Part shown: positions 17,814-25,173 of the stretch, in pieces
How positions within the stretch are numbered: position 1 is the first letter of the stretch
Layout: every line of letters begins with the position of its first letter
Assembly: GCF_002967715.1 (NCBI RefSeq)
Contig: NZ_PUIA01000037.1
Coordinates: 248,001-312,000 of the forward strand
Source: Blastopirellula marina
GTDB lineage: Bacteria > Planctomycetota > Planctomycetia > Pirellulales > Pirellulaceae
Direction: 5' to 3'
DNA: 64,000 nt
Translations under genes and position numbers: made by a program
The notes under the pieces: model-generated
Told to the model about the DNA's origin: nothing
Databases searched by the model: none
Seen by the model: only the letters and a program-made list of their open reading frames with translations

Positions 17814-17926
17814 CACGTTTCTGGCCTGGTTTGCCCAGTTTGCCGCGGAAATCCCTCTCGCCCCCAAAGGGGGTCGTTGTTTAAGATACACCGTTGGATT
17901 TCTGCACGGACGCGGGATTATATGCT

Positions 17927-18163
17927 GTGAGTCGCTGGGACATCGTTCTATTTGCGGTCGCTTCTTACATCGCCATCATGGGATTGGTGCGACTGATGAG
18001 GGTACGCCGTATCCGCTTGGAGCGACAGTTCCAAGAGGAATTCCGCCGTCAACGCGAGGCGGTCCTTAAGCAGCAGGCCGAAGAAGAAAAGAAGGCCCGC
18101 GAGCTCGCCGAACAAAAACAGTTTGAAGAATTCATCAAGCAGAAACACAAAGAGGCCGCCTAG
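17927..18163 (+). CDS. Small membrane-anchored coiled-coil protein
   Basis: I prefer the GTG at 17927, giving 78 residues; a TTG at 17894 is also in frame. One hydrophobic helix (IVLFAVASYIAIMGLVRLM, about residues 6-25) is followed by a long, highly charged Arg/Glu/Gln/Lys helix to the end (RQFQEEFRRQREAVLKQQ and onward). The layout is like single-pass anchors with cytoplasmic coiled coils. It sits between fmt and miaB, 113 bp after fmt. Its codon pattern and the clean amphipathic composition argue for a real gene. I do not recognise the family. Confidence 0.6.
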   Translation: MSRWDIVLFAVASYIAIMGLVRLMRVRRIRLERQFQEEFRRQREAVLKQQAEEEKKARELAEQKQFEEFIKQKHKEAA

Positions 18164-18194
18164 CCTGGCAGTTCATGAGAGCAGGTGCCACCAA

Positions 18195-18232
18195 CCTCTT
18201 GTCTCCTCGCCCCTTGGGGGAGTGAGTTAGGG
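18195..18232. repeat. C-rich dispersed hairpin, family C
   Basis: CTTGTCTCCTCGCCCCTTGG followed by GGGAGTGAGTTAGGG forms an imperfect hairpin after the small coiled-coil gene. Similar hairpins are at 29234-29272, 37108-37151 and 45768-45820. Confidence 0.5.
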
Positions 18233-18329
18233 ATGAACCAGGTACCCGCGCTCAATAGCTGAAACAAACAGCCAATTTGCCGAGCGTACAGGTCCCTCTG
18301 TCCGTCACGCCATTCGAAGATTCGTCCGC

Positions 18330-19760
18330 ATGGAAAAACGTCTTTTTATTGAAACCGTCGGTTGTCAGATGAACATGCTCGATAGCGAGCTGGTCGTGGC
18401 CTCGCTTCGCAAGCAAGGCTATGTCCTGACCACCAAGCCCGAAGAAGCGGATACCCTGCTCTTCAACACGTGCAGCGTGCGCGCCCAGTCGGAAAACAAG
18501 ACGTACAGCCACCTTGGCATGCTGCGCGACCTGAAGGAAAAGAACCCCGAGAAGGTCATCGGCGTGATGGGCTGCATGGCCCAGAACCATCAGCACAAGA
18601 TCTTCACCCGGGCACCCTACGTCGACCTGATCGTCGGCCCCGGGCAACTGCATCAGATTCCTTCAATGATCGATAAGATCAACGCCGGGGAAGGCAAGCA
18701 GATTGAAGTGAGCCTGGGGCGCAAGGATGGTACGCGCGATCAAATCACCCGCAGCCACGAAAGCTTCGACCCGCTCCGCGATCCTGAGATGCGTCCGACA
18801 CCGTTTCAGGCTTACGTGCGAATTCAGATTGGCTGCGACAAGTTCTGCACGTACTGCATCGTGCCGAGCGTTCGTGGCCCTGAGCAAGGCCGCTCGCCGG
18901 AAGACATCATTCGCGAATGCCGCCACCTGGCCGAGCACGGTACCGTCGAAATCACCCTCGTCGGTCAGACCGTCAACAGCTACAAGGCCACCGACGCAAG
19001 CGGCAAGCAGTGGCGTCTGGCCGATCTGCTGACCGAACTGCAAGCGATCGAAGGTCTCGAGCGGATCAAGTTCGTGACCAACTATCCAAAGGATATGACC
19101 CGCGAACTGTTGGAAGCGGTTCGCGATTTGAGCAAGGTCTCGCCATACCTGCACGTGCCGCTGCAAAGTGGCTCCGACGAAGTCCTCAAGCGGATGAAAC
19201 GCGGCTACACGGTGGCCGACTACCGCGAGATGATGGCCCGCATTCGCGAGATCGTCCCAGGCTACGCCGTCAGCAGCGACTTTATCGTCGGCTTCTGTGG
19301 CGAGACCGAAGAAGACTTCCAGAAGACCGTTGAACTGGTCGAAGAGTGCCGCTTCAAGAATAGCTTCATCTTCAAGTACAGCGAACGCGAAGGAACCCGC
19401 GGTGCTGAGCTTTTCATCGACGACATCCCGCATCACGTCAAGCAGCAGCGCAACAACGACCTGCTGGCGATCCAGAATCGTATCAGCCTGGAAGACAATC
19501 AGAAGCTGATCGGCGATACCGTGCACGTGCTGGTCGAAGGTCCCAGCAAGACGTCCCTCAAAAAGGCGGACGAAGCCGACAACCCGCACGCAACCCAGTT
19601 GATCGGACGAACGCATTGCGACCGCATTGTTGTCTTCGATGGCAACCCGCGGTTAATTGGCAAGATCATGCCGGTGGTGGTTTACGATTGCCACGCGCAT
19701 ACGCTGTTCGGCGAAGTCGTCACGCAGGAATGCGGACCGGAACTGTTCGCGTTGGGTTAG
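18330..19760 (+). CDS. miaB: tRNA-2-methylthio-N6-dimethylallyladenosine synthase
   Basis: This 476-residue radical SAM methylthiotransferase modifies A37 of tRNAs that read UNN codons. The N-terminal UPF0004 domain holds the auxiliary cluster cysteines C12, C48 and C82. The radical SAM domain has C169-x3-C173-x2-C176 (CDKFCTYC), and a TRAM domain lies at the C-terminus (about 405-470). The sequence IVPSVRGPEQGRSPEDI after the radical SAM motif is typical of MiaB rather than MtaB or RimO. The C-terminal region contains an unusual-looking KKADEADNPHATQLIGRT stretch, a normal loop variation. It is a single transcription unit. Confidence 0.95.
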   Translation: MEKRLFIETVGCQMNMLDSELVVASLRKQGYVLTTKPEEADTLLFNTCSVRAQSENKTYSHLGMLRDLKEKNPEKVIGVMGCMAQNHQHKIFTRAPYVDLIVGPGQLHQIPSMIDKINAGEGKQIEVSLGRKDGTRDQITRSHESFDPLRDPEMRPTPFQAYVRIQIGCDKFCTYCIVPSVRGPEQGRSPEDIIRECRHLAEHGTVEITLVGQTVNSYKATDASGKQWRLADLLTELQAIEGLERIKFVTNYPKDMTRELLEAVRDLSKVSPYLHVPLQSGSDEVLKRMKRGYTVADYREMMARIREIVPGYAVSSDFIVGFCGETEEDFQKTVELVEECRFKNSFIFKYSEREGTRGAELFIDDIPHHVKQQRNNDLLAIQNRISLEDNQKLIGDTVHVLVEGPSKTSLKKADEADNPHATQLIGRTHCDRIVVFDGNPRLIGKIMPVVVYDCHAHTLFGEVVTQECGPELFALG

Positions 19761-19904
19761 TGCCGGTCTTTCGCTTTCATCGAAACAAACTCTTGAGCGG
19801 GCGTTGCTGTGTGCTTACTTGTTGGGTCGGCTCTCTTTTCTCGGTGCAGCGCACTGCTACGATGATGGTTCAGCCCCGAACTCGACCATCTGAAGGAGCC
19901 GATC

Positions 19905-20480
19905 ATGAGCCAACCGAGGATTCTTGCTTTCGCCGGAAGTGCCCGCCGCGATTCATTTAATAAGAAGCTGATCAAGATCGCGGCCAAAGCAGCCCAGCAG
20001 GCCGGAGCCGAAGTTACCGTGCTCGACCTGGCTGACTTCCCCATGCCGCTATACGACGGCGATCTGGAAGCAGAGCATGGGATCCCGGAGAACGCCAAGG
20101 CGCTCAAAGAATTGTTTCTCGCGCATCAGGGATTGTTACTTTCGTGTCCGGAATACAACAGCTCGATCACGCCGCTGTTGAAGAACACGATCGACTGGGT
20201 GTCGCGTCCCGTCGAAGGAGAGGGACCGCTGGCCGCTTACCAGGGCAAAGTCTGTTCGCTGATGAGCGCTTCGCCTGGGGCATTGGGTGGTCTTCGCGGA
20301 CTGGTTCACGTGCGATCCATTCTGCAAAACATCGGCGTGATCGTGTTGCCCAAGCAAGTGGCTATTTCGCAGGCTAATAATGTGTTTACTGATGATGGGG
20401 CACTCAACGATTCTCGGCAGCAAGAAACCATTGAAGGATTGGGAAAAAGCCTGTGTGGTTTCTTGCAGAAGCTGCAATAA
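19905..20480 (+). CDS. NAD(P)H-dependent FMN reductase family protein
   Basis: This 191-residue flavodoxin-like protein has GAAGGAG 8 bp before the ATG. The N-terminal phosphate-binding loop AFAGSARRDSFNKKL and the LLLSCPEYNSSITPLLKNTI segment (about residues 75-95) are the two signatures of the NADPH-dependent FMN/azoreductase/quinone reductase family. It should bind FMN and reduce flavin, quinones or azo compounds in the cytoplasm; the physiological acceptor cannot be read from sequence. It is monocistronic between miaB and the STAS-like array. Confidence 0.9.
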   Translation: MSQPRILAFAGSARRDSFNKKLIKIAAKAAQQAGAEVTVLDLADFPMPLYDGDLEAEHGIPENAKALKELFLAHQGLLLSCPEYNSSITPLLKNTIDWVSRPVEGEGPLAAYQGKVCSLMSASPGALGGLRGLVHVRSILQNIGVIVLPKQVAISQANNVFTDDGALNDSRQQETIEGLGKSLCGFLQKLQ

Positions 20481-20578
20481 TCAAAGTCGCCCAGACCAAT
20501 CAATCAGCGGTTATGTGTAGCGCGCTATCCATAGCGTTCGTTTTCTTTTCGTGATTTTTCTCGTGAGTAGAGCCTGGA

Positions 20579-20944
20579 ATGTCGGACACGTGTATCGGCA
20601 TGCTTGAGCATCCAGAGTACCTGGAATTTGTCATTTCAGGAGATCCCACCGAACAAGAGTGGATATCGCTGCTGCATGAGATCGTCGAAAGCATCAGCCG
20701 GACCGGCAAGCCGCGGGTTTTTATCGATGCTTCGCAGATTGATCATCCCGTCGATTCGATGATTCGTTATCGGATGGGAATCCGCACCGGAGAGACATTC
20801 GGAGTCCTTGCTCGCATTGCGGCATTGCGTCCGGTTTGGAATGACGACAATTTTTGGGAGACCGTCGCGACCAATCGCGGGGCGATCGCCAAGTCCGGCG
20901 AAGATCGTTCGGCCCTGATCGAATGGCTGTTGTGTGATGAATGA
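20579..20944 (+). CDS. STAS/SpoIIAA-like small protein, array copy 1
   Basis: This 121-residue soluble protein is the first of four tandem homologues. The shared framework is EYLEF-x2-SGD near the N-terminus, RTGKPRVFIDAS in the middle, MIRYRMGIRTGE, RIAAL, FWETVATNRGA and a terminal DRSALIEWL. The alternation of beta strands and helices is what one expects of STAS or SpoIIAA-like folds. I infer that fold from pattern, not from a match to a named family. No signal peptide or membrane segment is present. The function is unknown; such proteins often act as partner-switch or anti-anti-sigma-like modules, but the phosphorylatable serine is not evident. Confidence 0.8.
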   Translation: MSDTCIGMLEHPEYLEFVISGDPTEQEWISLLHEIVESISRTGKPRVFIDASQIDHPVDSMIRYRMGIRTGETFGVLARIAALRPVWNDDNFWETVATNRGAIAKSGEDRSALIEWLLCDE

Positions 20945-20972
20945 GGTTTCACCCTAGAACTTGCTTTCCGCC

Positions 20973-21347
20973 ATGTCGAAGTACGAACATCCCTATACAG
21001 AACATGACGAGTACCTCGAGTTCGTCGTGTCGGGCACCGCAAAAGAAGAGGATTTCTTTAGCGACTTGCTCTGTGCGATGGTCGAGGCTACAGAGCAAAC
21101 CGGGAAGCGGCGGATCTTTATCGATCGAAGCGCGGCCGATCCCCAGTTGCCGGTCGAGCCGATGGTGATCTACCGCATGTCATTGCGAATGGCCGAAGCG
21201 TTTGGAGCCTCGGTGCGGATTGCGGCGTTGTCTTCTTCGATGGAAAGCCAGTCCTTCTGGGAAGATGTCAGTACGAATCGCGGGTCGATTGTCAAAGCCG
21301 GAAGCGATCGCGACAGCCTGATCCAGTGGCTACTGCAGGACAATTGA
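20973..21347 (+). CDS. STAS/SpoIIAA-like small protein, array copy 2
   Basis: This is 124 residues from the ATG at 20973 (MSKYEHP), 28 bp after copy 1; a TTG at 20961 is also in frame. It retains the family anchors DEYLEFVVSGT, QTGKRRIFIDRS, VIYRMSLRMAE, RIAALSS, FWEDVSTNRGS and DRDSLIQWL. It differs from copies 1, 3 and 4 in the segment after the SG motif (TAKEEDFFSDLL) and has a two-residue longer loop around PVEPM. It probably shares the fold and general role of the other copies, with a different partner or ligand. No known catalytic residues are seen. Confidence 0.8.
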   Translation: MSKYEHPYTEHDEYLEFVVSGTAKEEDFFSDLLCAMVEATEQTGKRRIFIDRSAADPQLPVEPMVIYRMSLRMAEAFGASVRIAALSSSMESQSFWEDVSTNRGSIVKAGSDRDSLIQWLLQDN

Positions 21348-21419
21348 TTTTCGGTGGTCCAATTCACCTGCTATGATTTTGTCTTGTCACCCGATGCATT
21401 GAACACCCAATCATCTTTC

Positions 21420-21785
21420 ATGACTCCCTTTACGATCATCTTCGATGAACTTCCCGAGTACTTGCAGTACGCGTTGTCGGGGGATCACTCGGACCAAGAC
21501 TGGCTTGATCTGCTACATCGCATGGCAGCGGATATCAAACGAACGGGAAAGTCGAAGATTTTCGTCGATGCCTCGCAGGTAACCATGTCGACCAGCGTCA
21601 TGTTGCGCTATCGGATCGGAGTGCTGACCGGCGAACTGTTCGGAGCGACAACGCGAATCGCAACTCTCAGTCGGGCGGACGATGCCGACCAACTCTGGGA
21701 AACCGTTGCCACGAATCGGGGCGCGATCGTGAGATCAGGACGCGATCGCGAGAAACTGCTCGGGTGGCTCAATGAAGTTGCTTGA
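21420..21785 (+). CDS. STAS/SpoIIAA-like small protein, array copy 3
   Basis: This is 121 residues from the ATG at 21420 (MTPFTIIFDELPEYLQYALS). The open frame continues upstream to 21354, but that part lacks the family N-terminus. Conserved blocks are EYLQYALSGDHSDQDWLDLL, RTGKSKIFVDASQ, MLRYRIGVLTGELFG, TRIATLS, LWETVATNRGAIV and DREKLLGWL. It lies 72 bp after copy 2, so the copies have separate leaders rather than tight overlaps. It has slightly more Asp and Arg than its neighbours. Function is not known. Confidence 0.8.
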   Translation: MTPFTIIFDELPEYLQYALSGDHSDQDWLDLLHRMAADIKRTGKSKIFVDASQVTMSTSVMLRYRIGVLTGELFGATTRIATLSRADDADQLWETVATNRGAIVRSGRDREKLLGWLNEVA

Positions 21786-21863
21786 CGGCAGCATCCATGG
21801 TGCTAGATTTGCGGTCACGCAGAGTCCAATTGAAGTTCATTGATGTATTGGTAAGCAGGCACC

Positions 21864-22229
21864 ATGGTAAAACTCAGCGTCCAGCAACTTGAACATAGCG
21901 ACTATCTCGAGTTCATCTGCTCGGGAGATTCCGTTCCAGGGGACTGGGAAGAGTTGGTCGAAGTGGTTCTTCAAGAGTGCCAGCGTACCGGTAAGTCGGC
22001 AGTTTTGGTTGACGGGCTGAACGTTTCCACTCCGATGGACAACATGACCCGCTATCGCGTTGGGCTGCTGGTTGCCGAGAAGTTTGGACCCAGCTACAAG
22101 ATCGCCGCGCTGACGCCGCGCGAACACATCAACTTCTTCTGGGAAACCGTCGCCCACAACCGCGGTGCCAAAGTAAAAACGGCCAGCGATCGCGATACCC
22201 TGGTCACCTGGCTGCGCGAGGCCGAATAG
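21864..22229 (+). CDS. STAS/SpoIIAA-like small protein, array copy 4
   Basis: This is 121 residues from the ATG at 21864. It keeps SDYLEFICSGDSVPGDWEEL, RTGKSAVLVDG, MTRYRVGLLVAEKFG, YKIAALTP, FFWETVAHNRGAKV and DRDTLVTWL. The VDASQ found in copies 1 and 3 is replaced by VDGLN. In STAS proteins this region sits near the end of a strand where regulatory serines occur, so this copy may differ in regulation. The last gene of the array, it faces the small membrane-protein gene on the other strand, 4 bp away. Confidence 0.8.
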   Translation: MVKLSVQQLEHSDYLEFICSGDSVPGDWEELVEVVLQECQRTGKSAVLVDGLNVSTPMDNMTRYRVGLLVAEKFGPSYKIAALTPREHINFFWETVAHNRGAKVKTASDRDTLVTWLREAE

Positions 22230-22233
22230 CCGC

Positions 22234-22380
22234 TTACCACTTGGGGATGTGCAGCTTGCGATTCATCAGCACGGTCCACAGGGTCATGCCAATCAAGATG
22301 ATCCCCGCCGACATCATGACCGTCAGGTCCAAATAGAGGGTTACGCCCAAGAGGCCAGCAAATACGACAAGATAAGACAT
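22234..22380 (-). CDS. 48-residue hydrophobic membrane peptide
   Basis: An ATG at 22380 opens a 48-codon frame that ends with TAA at 22234. The peptide reads as two short hydrophobic helices separated by an Asp, beginning MSYLVVFAGLLGVTLYLDL. It ends in a basic cytoplasmic-type tail (LMNRKLHIPKW). GGGA lies about 9 bp before the start. The stop is 4 bp from the convergent STAS-like copy 4 stop. Small two-helix membrane proteins are common and often missed; this one looks coding by composition but has no family I can name. Confidence 0.55.
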   Translation of the reverse strand: MSYLVVFAGLLGVTLYLDLTVMMSAGIILIGMTLWTVLMNRKLHIPKW

Positions 22381-22530
22381 TGGATAGTTCCCACGAGAAA
22401 CGACGAGACTTTGTTGAAAGCATTCGTCGCAACTCTCCCCTTCGCAAGGAAACCGTGGGCAGCAATCACCAACAAACTAAGCGGCATCGTTGTTAGAGTC
22501 AGAGTAATCGCTACAACCGGGCCCGCGCAT

Positions 22531-22564
22531 AAAAAAAGGCTACCGAGCCCGTAAGCTGGTAGCC
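22531..22564 (-). terminator. Rho-independent terminator of the 305-residue hypothetical gene
   Basis: On the minus strand GGCTACC (22558-22564) pairs with GGTAGCC (22538-22544), followed by seven U (22531-22537). It lies about 20 bp after the stop of the gene at 22585. Confidence 0.85.
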
Positions 22565-22584
22565 ATGTTGGCGTCGGCATCGTT

Positions 22585-23502
22585 CTAGAACGGAGCCGGT
22601 TGTTCCCCTTCGACCGTCGGCTTCTTGGCCTTCTCTGGCTCGCCACTGGGGGCGTTGACCAGTACCTTCAGTGATTCCAAGCAACTGATCATGTCTTCGC
22701 GGCTGATCTCTTCCCAGCCGGCACCGCGGTGGCGAATGATGGCCAGCTTGAAGGCCTCGAACGCATCGAGCACGTCGTCTGGCATCGAGCCGATTTCAGC
22801 AAACGGTTTGATGAGCGAAGGAGCTTCGGACGAATCGCCGATTTCCCCTTCACCCAACTGACCAGCTTCCCGGGCATGCGTATCTTGCTCTTCGTCGCCG
22901 AAGTCAGGTCCTTCATGCAAAGGACCGCTCGGGCCGTCCATCTCGCCAATCGAACCGCGAACTTCCCCGTCGCTCCCTTGAGCTGGCTCGTAGTCTTCGT
23001 CCACGTCGGTAGCGACGATGTCGTCGTCTGGGCGATCGGATTCCAGCTTGCCCATCGTTTCCCAACGCTGGTTCCGCATCGACGAGACCGACCACTTGTT
23101 CTCGGCGGCTCCTTCAAGCCACATCTCGGCATCGTCCCACTCGATCGCGGCCTGGAAGTGACTCCAGAACAGGCCATCGTACGTGGGATAGTTATCGCCA
23201 AAGCGTTCGAACACGCGGCGCAGGCGACCCACGTGCTGACCGGTAACGCCACCCACGCGTCGAGCCCACGCATCGTCGGCATACTCGGAAGTGGGTGCCC
23301 CTGCCTCTTGCAGAGACGTTCTCCACTGATAAATGATCTTCCCCTTGTCCCAGTTGGTCGTGCTGATCAACTTGGTCCACTGCCCCAAGTACGGAGCCGA
23401 AGCAGCTTCCAGCTTCGACAGCAGTTCGTCACTCAGGGGGAACTCAGACGCGGCGGTTGGGGTGGTATCGGTTGCGGCGAGATCGACAGTTGGTTCTTCC
23501 AT
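22585..23502 (-). CDS. Hypothetical acidic protein
   Basis: This 305-residue cytoplasmic-looking protein has AGGAAG before its ATG. The N-terminal part (about residues 30-135) is globular and Trp-rich (YLGQWTKLISTTNWDKGKII; FERFGDNYPTYDGLFWSHFQ). The middle (about 160-225) is a disordered, strongly acidic stretch of Asp, Glu, Gly and Ser. A helical C-terminal part (about 230-290, DVLDAFEAFKLAIIRHRGAG) follows, ending in a Lys/Pro-rich tail. I do not recognise the family. The combination of a globular head with an acidic linker resembles adaptor proteins. It is an independent unit with its own terminator. Confidence 0.75.
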   Translation of the reverse strand: MEEPTVDLAATDTTPTAASEFPLSDELLSKLEAASAPYLGQWTKLISTTNWDKGKIIYQWRTSLQEAGAPTSEYADDAWARRVGGVTGQHVGRLRRVFERFGDNYPTYDGLFWSHFQAAIEWDDAEMWLEGAAENKWSVSSMRNQRWETMGKLESDRPDDDIVATDVDEDYEPAQGSDGEVRGSIGEMDGPSGPLHEGPDFGDEEQDTHAREAGQLGEGEIGDSSEAPSLIKPFAEIGSMPDDVLDAFEAFKLAIIRHRGAGWEEISREDMISCLESLKVLVNAPSGEPEKAKKPTVEGEQPAPF

Positions 23503-24034
23503 GCGGACTTGGCTTCCTATCCTTTTTCAGATGTGATCCAAATGGGCCCGACACGCCCACAATTCTTCTCGCGGAGCGGGGCCAACTTCTAAGAGGCACG
23601 AATTCTACGCACGGACCTCTGTCTCCTTCCACCGATTAAGACCCGCGCGGCCAAAAATTCTGCTGGCACGTGGCACCAAGCAGCGACCAGGCAACAACTT
23701 AGGTCTTCATAAAATCTCCACATCCAGGCACCGGAAATGGGGATAACTTGTCAGACATATGTCGAACTTGCGCCCCGAATTCCCAAGTGACCAGCGAGCC
23801 TCTTTTCCCCACGTTAAAAGATGCCAAAGATGCCGTTTTCACCGAGAAAACGTGGTGAAAGCGTCACGTCGAGATTCCTATCGTCGGCCTGGACTTTCGA
23901 CCCGCAGCAACGTGGGAAGAACCACGGATTACGCGGGACACGCTAGGGCTTCCAATTGAAAACCCCATGGCGACGCGTCCCTAACCCGCTCCCCATAGGG
24001 GCGAAGGCACCGGATGGTGCTGCGGGCTTGGGAG
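23503..24034. other. Intergenic region with no convincing gene
   Basis: About 530 bp between two minus-strand genes. It contains a short palindrome GACATATGTC near 23755, an imperfect CCACGTT/AACGTGG hairpin at about 23810-23860 and a partial family C repeat near 23980-24010. A 66-codon plus-strand frame at 23759 has no ribosome site and a basic, low-information composition, so I do not call it. Confidence 0.45.
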
Positions 24035-24445
24035 TTAACTCAAGAGCTCTTCATCCACGGTACCATACGGCACGCGGGAGAGATCTCCTTGGAGGTCGTC
24101 GTAGAAGGTGGCGACGGCTTCGACGGCCATTGCGTGGAAGTCGTCTTCGCGGGTTGGTCCTTCCAGCGGGCCGACTTCCCCGATCGGGGTCGCGGCATCG
24201 TCGAGGTACTTTTCGCTGAACATCAACAAGGGGTGAAAGCGTTGCCCATCGGCACCGATCCACCCCAAGTCGAATACCTGCCCCATGCTCATGCCGAACT
24301 GGGCGCAGATGCTTTTGCGGATGCCTTGATCTTCGATGCCGTTCTGCTGAAGCGTCGCATCGAGTTCGGCAACCTGGGCCAAGAGATAGGCGTTCATCAG
24401 GTTGCAGTACGTTTCTGTATCGCGTCGGACATCAACCGGTTCCAT
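24035..24445 (-). CDS. Hypothetical cytoplasmic protein
   Basis: This is 136 residues from the ATG at 24445, chosen because AGGAG sits 8 bp upstream; the frame stays open to 24472. The protein is soluble and largely helical (VRRDTETYCNLMNAYLLAQV; IEDQGIRKSICAQFGMSMGQ) with an acidic C-terminal half (GPTREDDFHAMAVEAVATFY). A conserved-looking aromatic segment, FDLGWIGADGQRFHPLLMFS, lies mid-protein. No family is recognised. It is next to the CDGSH gene in the same orientation, with a 54 bp gap, so co-transcription is possible. Confidence 0.7.
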   Translation of the reverse strand: MEPVDVRRDTETYCNLMNAYLLAQVAELDATLQQNGIEDQGIRKSICAQFGMSMGQVFDLGWIGADGQRFHPLLMFSEKYLDDAATPIGEVGPLEGPTREDDFHAMAVEAVATFYDDLQGDLSRVPYGTVDEELLS

Positions 24446-24499
24446 GTTCGTTCTCCTGGCGATGGGTGACAAATGCGGGAGACGTCTACGCCGGCATCC

Positions 24500-24709
24500 T
24501 TACGCTGGATTGGCACGATCTTCCGAAAGGAAGCCGCAATGCTTGTGCTTGCCGTCGCAAAACGGTTTGTTGTCGGAATGGCCGCAGCGGCACAACGCAA
24601 TGGTCGGCTTGTCGATCGTGTAAGAGTTCCCTTCGGAATCTTCCAACGTCACCGGCCCTTCGACCAAAAAGGGGCCATTGTCACGGATGCGAATCTTGGT
24701 TTCAGACAT
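24500..24709 (-). CDS. CDGSH iron-sulfur domain protein
   Basis: This is 69 residues from the ATG at 24709 (MSETKIRIRDNGP); GGAT lies close upstream. The C-terminal half is a CDGSH domain with the 3Cys-1His ligand set C40-x-C42, C51 and H55 (LCRCGHSDNKPFCDGKH). This type binds a labile 2Fe-2S cluster and is found in mitoNEET and small bacterial proteins. The N-terminal strands (VEGPVTLEDSEGNSYTIDKP) make the usual beta cap. Roles proposed for the family are iron-sulfur or redox sensing. Here it precedes the 136-residue hypothetical gene in the transcription direction. Confidence 0.92.
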   Translation of the reverse strand: MSETKIRIRDNGPFLVEGPVTLEDSEGNSYTIDKPTIALCRCGHSDNKPFCDGKHKHCGFLSEDRANPA

Positions 24710-24785
24710 ATCCCGATCCTTCACTGGTTTAACTTGGCTAGTGGACCTGCTAACTGAATTTTAGCGCCGCGGAGCGGCGAGTGGG

Positions 24786-24935
24786 AAGTGTTCAGTTTTC
24801 AGTTTTCCGTCGTAGGGTGGCTACGGCTTCTTTAGCCGATAACCACCTTGGGTGCGACGTTTGTGCGTTGGGCAAAGATGCTATACGCCGAAGACGTCGG
24901 TAGCCATCCTACGAATTCAGTTTGAAAACTTCAAA
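24786..24935. repeat. Composite inverted repeat (families A and B), MITE-like
   Basis: An outer pair of A-type arms (GTGTTCAGTTTTCAGTTTTC on the left; the complement of GTTTGAAGTTTTCA on the right, about 24918-24932) flanks an inner pair of B-type arms. The inner arms are CGTAGGGTGGCTAC (24811-24824) and GTAGCCATCCTACG (24900-24913), with one mismatch. The whole about 150-bp unit could fold as one long hairpin. It carries no gene. Confidence 0.6.
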
Positions 24936-24940
24936 CTATT

Positions 24941-25171
24941 TCAATCATCATCCGAACGTAAACGGCGTTGGCGATTCCAGAGCAACACTCCCCAGAACAT
25001 CAGGAAGCCTGCCATGCAGGCAAACACGATCACGCCGCGGCGGATGTCGTAGCCGCGGGTACCTTCGGCCAGGCCGAGATACGAACCGATGGCCAGGTAG
25101 ATGCCCCACAGGGCCAGCGCGGCGATCACGCCGGCCATCAGGTATGTGGTGCTTTTGGACGAGGATGCCAT
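24941..25171 (-). CDS. Small two-helix membrane protein
   Basis: This is a 76-residue protein. Helix 1 is at about 9-33 (TYLMAGVIAALALWGIYLAI) and helix 2 at about 45-65 (GVIVFACMAGFLMFWGVLLW). Between them lies a short charged loop (EGTRGYDIRRG), and the C-terminus is an Arg/Asp-rich tail (RQRRLRSDDD). It starts 2 bp after the stop of the radical SAM gene, so it is almost certainly co-transcribed and perhaps translationally coupled. The family is unknown to me. A role alongside the radical SAM protein is possible but unsupported by sequence. Confidence 0.7.
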   Translation of the reverse strand: MASSSKSTTYLMAGVIAALALWGIYLAIGSYLGLAEGTRGYDIRRGVIVFACMAGFLMFWGVLLWNRQRRLRSDDD

Positions 25172-25173
25172 GC

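Noticed and set aside
23759-23959. 66-codon plus-strand frame
   Set aside because: Arg/Ser-rich chance composition and no ribosome site.
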